DNA of 64,000 bases from the NCBI GenBank assembly GCA_965655865.1, contig CBFHJJ010000001.1, positions 62,001 to 126,000 of the forward strand, written 5' to 3'. The notes under the pieces are model-generated. The model ran no database searches and was not told where the DNA came from. It saw only the letters and a program-made list of their open reading frames with translations. Positions 56,201 through 62,645 of the stretch are shown piece by piece. A program made the translations under genes and the position numbers. This stretch comes from MAG-121220-bin8 sp965655865 (GTDB taxonomy: Bacteria; Bacteroidota; Bacteroidia; Flavobacteriales; Flavobacteriaceae). The stretch's first letter is position 1. The number at the start of each line of letters is the position of its first letter.

Positions 56201-58557
56201 ACCTTTCAAAAGGAAGTTATACGTTATACGTTAAAGATACTAATGGTTGTGTAGCGAACACATCTACTACATTAAATAAATCACAAGTAACGGCATCAAT
56301 TTATTCTAATGCACCTAACTGTCATAACGGTAGTGATGGTGATATTACATTGGCAGCAATTACGGGTGGAAACGGTGGACCATATCAGTTTAAATTTTCA
56401 AGTGGTAATTGGACTAATTTTACTACACCAGTAACGTTTACAGGTAAATCGGGAGCAACACCTTATTATGTGTACGTTAGGGACAAAGTTGAGTGTGAAA
56501 ATGAATATCAAATAGTATTAAATAACCCACAAAACTTAGTAATAACCACATCGGTGACACATCCGACGTGTCGTGGAAATAGTGACGGTGAAATTGTAAT
56601 CACATCTACTGGTGGTACAGGAACTAAATTATATTCAATAAATGGTGTTAATTATTTTACGTCAGGTACGTTCACAGGACAGACTGTAGGGACAAGAACA
56701 GCATATGTGAAAGATAGTAATAACTGTATTACGACTAAGAGTGTTACATTAACAAAAACTGATCCTTCATTTAATGCGTCACTCGAACATGTTTCATGTA
56801 ATGGTGGTACAGGAACAATAACAGTATCAAGTCCAACAGGTGGAAACGGTGGACCATACCAAGTTAAAATAGACAGTCAATCGTACATAAACTTTAATAC
56901 GGGTCTACCACCTGAATATGAATTTACAAGTGTGAGTGTGGGTTCACATACTGTAACAATAAAAGATGGGGACGGATGTACTAAAGGTTATACATATAAT
57001 ATTACACAACCACCGGTGGTCAATGTAGGATCAAAAAGTGTTACTCACCCATCGTGTCGTAATTCTAATGATGGTTCGATAACATTTGAAGCAAGTGGAG
57101 GAACAGGATCACTAACATATACAATGAATGGGGCATCAACAACAGATCTCGCATTCACAGGTTTAACCATAGGTGGGTACTCGTTTAGGGCGACAGATCA
57201 AAATGGTTGTTATGACCAAGTTACAGTAATTCTTCAAAAAAGTGATGTTGCCGCAACGGTATCGTCATCAAACCCTACGTGTTATGGTAGTACAGGTTCA
57301 ATAACAGTGTCTAACCCAATTGGTGGAAACGGTGGAACATATAGTTCTAAAATAGGTTCGGGAAGTTATTCTACAACATTCCCTAAAACATACAGTAATT
57401 TGAGTGGTGGTTCACATACGATTACTGTTAGAGACGGTGATGGATGTACAAGAACATACACAAAAACAATAACAGTACCCACACAAGTTAGTTTTACCAC
57501 AACATTAACACACCCTTCATGTGGTGGAGATAATGATGGTGAAATAGTAATTAACGCAAGTGGGGGTAGTGGGTCATATACATATTCTTTAAATAACGGA
57601 TTTAGTTACCAATCGAGTAATACTTTTTCAACTTTAAATTCCGCTATCTATTTGATAAGAGTTAAAGATAGTGCTAACTGTGTTCGATCAGGAAGTGCGG
57701 AATTAAGTAAAAGTAATCCAAATGCGTCATTTACAACAAGTAGTGTAAGTTGTCATGGTGGTAGTGACGGTGAGATAACAGTGTCGAATCCAACAGGAGG
57801 TAACGGAGCAACATATAGTTCTAAAATAGGGTCAGGAAGTTACACAACAACTTTCCCTAAAACATATACAGGTTTATCAGCAGGAAAAAGTATAATTACA
57901 ATTAAAGACAAAGACGGTTGTGAACAATCTTATCAGGTAATCGTAATTCAACCTTCAGATGATACGGCAACAATGACATCATTTACTACTGGTGCTAATG
58001 GTGATATTACTGTCACATCTTCAGGTGGGACATGGAATAAAACATATAGGTTATATGAGGACACAACATCTCCATATACTACGAGTGGTGGAACATTGGT
58101 TGCAACAATTACAGGTGTTACATCCGCAAATCCTTCACAAACATTTAGTAATTTACCTGAAGGTTATTACTATGTTGTGGTTACAGATGCAAACGGTTGT
58201 GTTTCAACTACAGTAATACAAAGTACATTTGGTACAAGTGGTTGTAATTGTATAGAGGTAAGAGTAACTACTAATCAAAAAGACCCGAACGATTTATATT
58301 ACAATATTAACGATTGTGTAGAGGGTCTAAAATGGATTAACTTAAGTGAATATTTAGGTGAAATTTCTGAAGATGGTAGTGAAGTTATATATAGATTATG
58401 TAGTAGATCAGCACTAAGTGACTCGTTTAAGTATGGTATAAATGGGACCAAATTCTCTTCGGCTGATGCAATAGGTATAAATATAAACTCATTTGAAAAC
58501 AATGAGTGTGAAGATCAGGGAGATTGCTCAGGTAAATTTGTAATAAAACCACAATAA
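53299..58557 (+). CDS. Giant fibre/adhesin with cadherin-like and SprB repeats
   Basis: A 1752-residue protein. Residues 1-78 are the small N-terminal module shared by this gene array (FNILINSGTSHSLYTIYYDQ; VQVELPDNVVSVLLYND). A (S/T)P stalk with two NCDFDVDV anchors follows to about residue 225. Residues about 227-521 are three cadherin-like domains, with linkers DVNETP and DVNESP and Ca-binding outlines such as DPDAGNTFTY. Residues about 530-1650 are about 14 SprB repeats (PTCDGDSDGTITF; GGNGGPYQVK; GTYTIYIKDGEGC). The C-terminus has a Cys-rich tip starting GCNCIEVRVT. I infer a long calcium-stiffened fibre. SprB repeats are known from the gliding adhesin of Flavobacterium, so these were probably acquired from a Bacteroidota host. 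Confidence 0.85.
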   Translation: MARIFNILINSGTSHSLYTIYYDQIDPSTIATRVSTSLPATGVTYNDLVNAPGVQVELPDNVVSVLLYNDSCLIEDTLLLPTALPTSTPTPTASPSPTPSPSPSPSPSPSPSSTPNPTPTPSPSPSPSPSPSPSPSPTPTPNCDFDVDVDIATPTPTPSPSPTPSPSPSPSPSPSPSPSPSPSPSPSPSPTFSATPRPTALPTPTPSPSPSPTINCDFDVDVTTNTSPRIRLPNFSQTENTATGTTIGSLVADDTEGGTITWDFTDTTNYPDNNSFTLTNEVLSNAQVFNHEVKSLYTLYVKATDEGGLYGTREVEVDIVDVNETPYGLTLSNDSQRENTPTGTTIGIFSGLDVDINETFTYALTGSGNNNSSFVLSTSGVLKNAIVFNYEAKNSYSIEVTVTDSGNNTYTDTFTISVLDVNESPTNLSLSNSSIDENVATGTTVGTLSTTDPDAGNTFTYTLVIGAGDNNNGSFYIDGTTLKSKEVFDYETKNSYTIRVRTTDQGGLWYEKKITISITNISVSGTADVTNITCNNLTNGSIKVTSTTGGDSPYTYSINGTNYQTSTTFSNLDSGTYTIYIKDDNGEIGTILKTVTKPSAITISDTHTDPTCDGDSDGTITFTVGGGTGTKTYTLNGVVITNLSQTGLDERNYNLVVTDENGCTNSRTVVLTKSSITLTRSTRNTMCNGLSSGEITISQIGGGNGGPYKIKFEDGEFEDDIGSNRTISNLSAGTYTITIQDSRRCEKEFSTTITEPTQVSFTSTHTDPTCWDGSDGGIVITATGGNSPYEYKLNNQWYPSGNFTGLTTGNYTLDVRDVNLCQTTGSSSLTLLKSAPIVTWSFTNVTCNGANDGTISVANPSGGNGGTYQVKLNKLGTYVDLPNNAGQLYSSLAPGTYTIYIKDGEGCIKTYTQTITQNAVVGISVSNTMPTCRFDSDGQIVVTGSGGTGSYTYSKDGTNYQSSNTFSNLSKGSYTLYVKDTNGCVANTSTTLNKSQVTASIYSNAPNCHNGSDGDITLAAITGGNGGPYQFKFSSGNWTNFTTPVTFTGKSGATPYYVYVRDKVECENEYQIVLNNPQNLVITTSVTHPTCRGNSDGEIVITSTGGTGTKLYSINGVNYFTSGTFTGQTVGTRTAYVKDSNNCITTKSVTLTKTDPSFNASLEHVSCNGGTGTITVSSPTGGNGGPYQVKIDSQSYINFNTGLPPEYEFTSVSVGSHTVTIKDGDGCTKGYTYNITQPPVVNVGSKSVTHPSCRNSNDGSITFEASGGTGSLTYTMNGASTTDLAFTGLTIGGYSFRATDQNGCYDQVTVILQKSDVAATVSSSNPTCYGSTGSITVSNPIGGNGGTYSSKIGSGSYSTTFPKTYSNLSGGSHTITVRDGDGCTRTYTKTITVPTQVSFTTTLTHPSCGGDNDGEIVINASGGSGSYTYSLNNGFSYQSSNTFSTLNSAIYLIRVKDSANCVRSGSAELSKSNPNASFTTSSVSCHGGSDGEITVSNPTGGNGATYSSKIGSGSYTTTFPKTYTGLSAGKSIITIKDKDGCEQSYQVIVIQPSDDTATMTSFTTGANGDITVTSSGGTWNKTYRLYEDTTSPYTTSGGTLVATITGVTSANPSQTFSNLPEGYYYVVVTDANGCVSTTVIQSTFGTSGCNCIEVRVTTNQKDPNDLYYNINDCVEGLKWINLSEYLGEISEDGSEVIYRLCSRSALSDSFKYGINGTKFSSADAIGININSFENNECEDQGDCSGKFVIKPQ
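53536..53965 (+). repeat. Pro-Thr/Ser stalk repeat with NCDFDVDV anchors
   Basis: About 430 bases of (S/T)P coding repeat with two anchors, of the same type as in the preceding gene. Strings such as the one coding PTFSATPRPTALPTPTPSP recur nearly unchanged in both genes. Confidence 0.9.
54889..58240 (+). repeat. Array of about 14 SprB-type repeats in two alternating classes
   Basis: Each unit is 65-75 codons, starting with a Cys in TCxGxxDGxI and ending in Y-T-hydrophobic-x-hydrophobic-K-D-x-x-G-C. From the third unit, longer units with GGNGGPY alternate with shorter ones with GGTG-x-YTYS, so the true period is about 140 codons. The last unit is divergent and lacks the first Cys. Confidence 0.8.
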
Positions 58558-58592
58558 AATAATAAGAAAACGAATAAATCGTAAAAACGATA

Positions 58593-58600
58593 TATTTATA
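58593..58600 (+). promoter_or_regulatory. TATTTATA motif, putative late promoter
   Basis: GATATATTTATAATAAA, two bases longer than the copies at 7154, 10270 and 24390, lies 24 bases before the start at 58625. Confidence 0.65.
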
Positions 58601-58624
58601 ATAAACAATTAAAAAACAAAAACA

Positions 58625-59167
58625 ATGGCATATTCAGTAACAATTACATTACAAGCTCAGTACGTAAACACGACACAGGCAGATAATTTTACAATTATCG
58701 GGCAACACGCTAATGGGTCACCAAGTGACACTACGATTGCGACAAACGTAACAAAGGCACAATTAGCGGCAGGAGTTACATATCAAGTTGCTGATACAAT
58801 AACAGGTGGAACAGTAACATCAACAGGTGATTGTGGTAATTCACAACCATGGACAGGATTAAGTGTTGGAGACTCTGGTGGCGGAGATGATGGTGTTGGT
58901 GATCCAATTGCAACTAATTTTGAATTCACCAAATGTACTGTTGATGGTGAAGCACCAAACATTGTGATAATTAGCAAGTCAAATTGGAATACTGTACAAG
59001 GTGGTACTGCACTACCAACTACGGGTGATTCAATCACAGTAAATGGTAAAGGTGTTTTCGTGAATAGTACTGTTTTCGGATTTACAGATACAACCTCAGA
59101 TCCTGTTACCCACACAGCACTTACTGAAGGAGACAATTGTACTTCAGAACCAACAAGATTGGACTAA
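58625..59167 (+). CDS. Small fibre or decoration protein of the adhesin array
   Basis: A 180-residue protein with a beta-rich N-terminal module resembling that of the other array genes (MAYSVTITLQAQYVNTTQAD, then AQLAAGVTYQVAD and TSTGDC), a Gly-Asp linker (GDSGGGDDGVGD) and a second beta domain with three Cys overall. It lacks the Pro-rich stalk. It has its own late motif and terminator, so it may be made in large amounts. Function is unknown; a surface role is inferred from the module. Confidence 0.7.
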   Translation: MAYSVTITLQAQYVNTTQADNFTIIGQHANGSPSDTTIATNVTKAQLAAGVTYQVADTITGGTVTSTGDCGNSQPWTGLSVGDSGGGDDGVGDPIATNFEFTKCTVDGEAPNIVIISKSNWNTVQGGTALPTTGDSITVNGKGVFVNSTVFGFTDTTSDPVTHTALTEGDNCTSEPTRLD

Positions 59168-59193
59168 AATAAAAATCATTAACTTATAGAAAG

Positions 59194-59218
59194 AACTCGT
59201 TTTTACGGGTTTTTTTTA
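59194..59218 (+). terminator. Rho-independent terminator
   Basis: AACTCGT at 59194-59200 pairs with ACGGGTT at 59205-59211 around TTTT, followed by a T run. It ends the single-gene unit at 58625. Confidence 0.9.
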
Positions 59219-59242
59219 TTTAAACTAATCTGTAATATGTTG

Positions 59243-59250
59243 TATTTATA
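59243..59250 (+). promoter_or_regulatory. TATTTATA motif, putative late promoter
   Basis: GTATTTATAG ends 3 bases before the ATG at 59254, just after the preceding terminator. Confidence 0.55.
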
Positions 59251-59253
59251 GTT

Positions 59254-60489
59254 ATGGGATTAGTTGTACGTTTATATGATATTGTGTCTCCAAATAACTT
59301 TAATTTAAGTATTGGAACATCACCTTATGGGTACTTTAGAAAAATTGAAGGACCCGAACTTAACGGTGCGTGGACTTCATCTAATGTTAGAGACTATATG
59401 TCAAATCCGATATGTATAACTAATAATGATCCTACAGTTCCACCACCAGGTTCAGGAACAACATGTGAAAATGTAGTTTCTGAATTAGAATTTGACACCG
59501 AGTATTGGATAAAGTTGGAAGACAATGTAAATGACATTGATGTTCATGAGAATGATCTAAGAAGTCGATATGTAATTCATAATATATACATTCACGACAG
59601 TAAGGCGTTTGATTGTTACGATAGAATTGAATTTTCTGTGGATGTTGACGTTATATGTGCCACACCAACACCATTACCAACACTACAACCAACCCCACAA
59701 CCAAGTCCAAATGCAACCCCACTACCCACACTAACACCAACTCCATCACCAACAGGTGTAGTCATAGACGACAAGACTGAAATTAATATATACTTTGATA
59801 ATTCAGGTTCTATGAGTAGTACTGAAGCCCCACTAAATACTATGGCCACAACCATTCTTAAAAACTGTTTACTACCGTTTTATAACAACGACTCAGCATT
59901 ATATGATAGTAGGGTAAAAGTTTTAAATATGGGTCAAGTTGGATATCCTGAAAGAAGTTACGGTTGTATGGCAAGAACTGGTACAACAATTAACATTACT
60001 AAAGTCATAAACTTATCATTCCAAGATGAAGGAAGTGCAATTTATCACGGTGGTACTGGGTGGACTAATGCACAAACAAGAACGAATGCCTTTAATACCG
60101 ATATAACATTATTAAGAAATAACATTAATAATAACCCAGCAGATTATATACTTGGGGAGATTTTCCAAGTTGAAACTACAACCACAGGTCAGTTTGCGGN
60201 NNNNNNNNNNNNNNNNNNNNNNNNNNNNNNNNNNNNNNNNNNNNNNNNNNNNNNNNNNNNNNNNNNNNNNNNNNNNNNNNNNNNNNNNNNNNNNNNAGCT
60301 TTTAGAACTTTATTGGAGTCGGTTGATGGTGGTTTAGGTCAATATACTGGCGCTTATGGATTATCCGACAAAACTGAAATACATAATACCTATGGTGTTA
60401 CACCAGGGAGTACTCCACAATATTATATGGGACTTATAATCACAGCAATTAATAATTTAGGTTATAGTATACCTAACTGTTCATCATAA
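59254..60489 (+). CDS. Fibre protein with vWA-like tip, interrupted by an assembly gap
   Basis: About 411 residues as assembled. Residues 1-135 are a beta-rich module (LVVRLYDIVSPNNFNLSIGT), followed by a short (P)T stalk (TPTPSPTG near residue 165) and a vWA-like domain with MIDAS core YFDNSGSMSST. The domain is closely related to the C-terminus of the giant fibre: PLNTM...LLPFYNND and GLSDK...GSTPQYY are shared. A run of 97 N breaks the frame between GQFA and AFRTLL; both sides are in frame as assembled, and alignment with the paralogue predicts only about three missing residues. A separate tip protein is inferred. Confidence 0.78.
   Translation: MGLVVRLYDIVSPNNFNLSIGTSPYGYFRKIEGPELNGAWTSSNVRDYMSNPICITNNDPTVPPPGSGTTCENVVSELEFDTEYWIKLEDNVNDIDVHENDLRSRYVIHNIYIHDSKAFDCYDRIEFSVDVDVICATPTPLPTLQPTPQPSPNATPLPTLTPTPSPTGVVIDDKTEINIYFDNSGSMSSTEAPLNTMATTILKNCLLPFYNNDSALYDSRVKVLNMGQVGYPERSYGCMARTGTTINITKVINLSFQDEGSAIYHGGTGWTNAQTRTNAFNTDITLLRNNINNNPADYILGEIFQVETTTTGQFAXXXXXXXXXXXXXXXXXXXXXXXXXXXXXXXXXAFRTLLESVDGGLGQYTGAYGLSDKTEIHNTYGVTPGSTPQYYMGLIITAINNLGYSIPNCSS
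60200..60296. other. Assembly gap (97 N)
   Basis: A run of 97 undetermined bases inside the vWA-like fibre gene. The flanks TTTGCGG and AGCTTTT are both in the reading frame of the gene. Confidence 0.99.
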
Positions 60490-60516
60490 GATAGGGTACA
60501 ATAACAAAGAATAAAG

Positions 60517-60524
60517 TATTTATA
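60517..60524 (+). promoter_or_regulatory. TATTTATA motif, putative late promoter
   Basis: GTATTTATATA lies 15 bases before the start at 60540. Confidence 0.55.
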
Positions 60525-60539
60525 TATAAAAGTAATAAA

Positions 60540-61418
60540 ATGGCAAGACATTTCACAGTAACGTTAACTTCAGGAACCAATATCGGTCCGTATACAATAT
60601 ACCACACGTCATCGACTAATGGTAATGAAGCACTTCTTCACGGAACAACGAATCCGGCAACTAACTTAACATTAGCTCAAGTTCAGGGTGGTGTACTAAT
60701 AACAGTACCTGATAGTGCAACAAGTGTCATTTTTTATAATAATAACGCAACTATGATAAGTGATTGTCCAACAAACATTGTGGAATATCCCTTAACATTA
60801 AGTGCAACCCCACAACCAACTCCACCACCAACATATGGATCAACCCCACAACCCACACCTAATGCAACCGCAGAACCGACTCCATTACCAACAAATGGTG
60901 CAACTCCAGCACCAACACCTGACACGACACCAAACCCAACACCTAATGCAACCGCAGAACCGACACCACCACCAACCTACGGAGCAACTCCAGCACCAAC
61001 ACCTGACGCGACACCTGACGCGACACCAAACCCAACACCAGAACCCTACAGTACCTTCTTTAGAAGTACGGTAAAAAGTACTTTAGGTTCCGATGGAATC
61101 ATTGACGAAGAAGGAAATCCGGGTGGGTTCTGTGATCAATCTTACTTGGTAAATACAAGATTCTATGTTGGAGGGGCTAATAGGAATCTCCATAGTAGTT
61201 TACAGGATCAAAACGTATATATAGATTCGGGCCTTCAGTTCCCACTTGCCGACGGTTATTACTATTGTAGTCCTAATTCCGAAGAGACTGGTGGAACTAC
61301 ATATACTGCTTCTCCCGGCACCACACATAAATATATTCAGGTACAATTCGGAATTGGTAGGGTAACGACTGGAGTCCACAATTGTACAAATACAGGTCCA
61401 GGTGGTCAAGACAATTAA
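60540..61418 (+). CDS. Fibre protein with Pro-rich stalk and unique tip
   Basis: A 292-residue protein. Residues 1-80 are the array's N-terminal module (FTVTLTSGTNIGPYTIYHTS; ITVPDSATSVIFYNN), closest to that of the SprB-repeat fibre. Residues about 88-175 are a stalk in which EPTPPPTYGATPAPTPDATP-like units repeat. The C-terminal 115 residues are a Cys- and Tyr-containing tip (PLADGYYYCSPNSEETGG) with no recognised family. The tip probably binds the host surface; this is inferred from layout. Confidence 0.72.
   Translation: MARHFTVTLTSGTNIGPYTIYHTSSTNGNEALLHGTTNPATNLTLAQVQGGVLITVPDSATSVIFYNNNATMISDCPTNIVEYPLTLSATPQPTPPPTYGSTPQPTPNATAEPTPLPTNGATPAPTPDTTPNPTPNATAEPTPPPTYGATPAPTPDATPDATPNPTPEPYSTFFRSTVKSTLGSDGIIDEEGNPGGFCDQSYLVNTRFYVGGANRNLHSSLQDQNVYIDSGLQFPLADGYYYCSPNSEETGGTTYTASPGTTHKYIQVQFGIGRVTTGVHNCTNTGPGGQDN
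60807..61050 (+). repeat. Pro-Thr stalk repeat, PTYGATP type
   Basis: Tandem units of about 36 codons, with NATAEPTPPPTYGATPAPTP and TPDATPNPTP recurring. The same units occur in the genes at 61450 and 62646. Confidence 0.85.
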
Positions 61419-61449
61419 CCGTAGGAATATAAAAAAAATGATGATTTAA

Positions 61450-62568
61450 ATGAGTCTTGTAACGGTAAATAATTTATATGAAAATGGTGTTTGTGATGAG
61501 TTTACAATATATACCGGCACGACCTATAACGGCGATCCTTATATAATTCCAAGTAGTGCACAATCAATTGGGTCACATACTTTACCACATACATTTAATG
61601 TTGGAACATATGAAGGTCCACTATATATCTTTTTGGTACACTGTGATTTTTACGTTACACCACCACCATCTGAATTACCTAAAAGACAAGGTGGTTTTCA
61701 AGTTAAGTTAGTTAATGTTGAATGTGAAGAGTGTCCACCATTCAGTCCACCACCAACACCAAATATCGACTGTGACATTGTAGTTACATTTAATGAATAC
61801 CTAACCCCGACACCATCACCAAGTCCATCACCAAGTCCATCACCAAGTGCGACGGTAGAACCGACACCACCACCAACGTACGGAGCTACACCAGAACCAT
61901 CACCGAGCCCAAGTCCGTCTCCGTCACCAAGTTTGTCGGCAACACCTGAACCAACCCCTGAACCGACACCACCACCTTCAAGTTCAGAAGGGGCTAAATG
62001 TAGATATTGGAAAGTTGAAAGTTCTGTGAATAAGGGTAGATATGGATTGTCTTGGACAAATGCAAGTGGTGTAAATCGAAAAGTAATTTTCAACAACATG
62101 TTAAGTGTACAATCAGACGATCCTTCAAATAATGATATATATGTTGGTATATGTAGTTTAATTGGTAATGGGTCAATTTGGGATTCAAGTGACGATTCTT
62201 TGGAAAGTGAGTTAGCTGGTGTAACCTACTTATCAACCGAAAAAGGTACGTGTACTTCTGAAACTACATGTGAATATACAATACCTGATGATAATTCTAA
62301 CAATAACAATAGATATGCTACGGGATGTGACACAAATACACTATATGTTATTGACCCTACAAGGACATGTAACGGTACTGTTAATGTAATAACCGCTAAT
62401 GTTGCGACTGAGGGTGATATTATTTATATTACATCTGGTGTTAATTCTTGTGGAGATTTCGTTACGGAGTGTGCAACGGTCGGTTTTACAACAACCGAAT
62501 CTGCTACGGCACTCAGAAGAGGTGAGAATGTTTTCTCAAGATGTGATACTTGTGTCGTTCCTGACTAA
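61450..62568 (+). CDS. Fibre protein with Pro-rich stalk and Cys-rich tip
   Basis: A 372-residue protein. The N-terminal module is divergent (DEFTIYTGTTYNGDPYIIPS) and leads to a Cys pair and NIDCDIVVTFNEYLTPTPSP, which looks like a degenerate form of the NCDFDVDIDIATPTP anchor. The stalk (about residues 117-178) mixes (S/T)P and PPPTYGATP units. The C-terminal 190 residues hold ten or so Cys in short spacing (CTSETTCEYT, RCDTC), probably a disulfide-stabilised tip. No late motif was seen in the short gap upstream, so it may be transcribed with the preceding gene. Confidence 0.7.
   Translation: MSLVTVNNLYENGVCDEFTIYTGTTYNGDPYIIPSSAQSIGSHTLPHTFNVGTYEGPLYIFLVHCDFYVTPPPSELPKRQGGFQVKLVNVECEECPPFSPPPTPNIDCDIVVTFNEYLTPTPSPSPSPSPSPSATVEPTPPPTYGATPEPSPSPSPSPSPSLSATPEPTPEPTPPPSSSEGAKCRYWKVESSVNKGRYGLSWTNASGVNRKVIFNNMLSVQSDDPSNNDIYVGICSLIGNGSIWDSSDDSLESELAGVTYLSTEKGTCTSETTCEYTIPDDNSNNNNRYATGCDTNTLYVIDPTRTCNGTVNVITANVATEGDIIYITSGVNSCGDFVTECATVGFTTTESATALRRGENVFSRCDTCVVPD
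61800..61980 (+). repeat. Pro-Ser/Thr stalk repeat, mixed type
   Basis: Contains both the (S/T)P units of the giant fibres (SPSPSPSLSATPEPTP) and the PPPTYGATPEPSP unit of the neighbouring small fibres, so it joins the two cassette types. Confidence 0.82.
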
Positions 62569-62614
62569 GAAGTAGTTTTTGATCATTCATATTTAAATTA
62601 ATTTGTTTCCATTG

Positions 62615-62622
62615 TATTTATA
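62615..62622 (+). promoter_or_regulatory. TATTTATA motif, putative late promoter
   Basis: GTATTTATATA lies 23 bases before the start at 62646. Confidence 0.55.
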
Positions 62623-62645
62623 TACATACGGTAAAATATTTCAAT

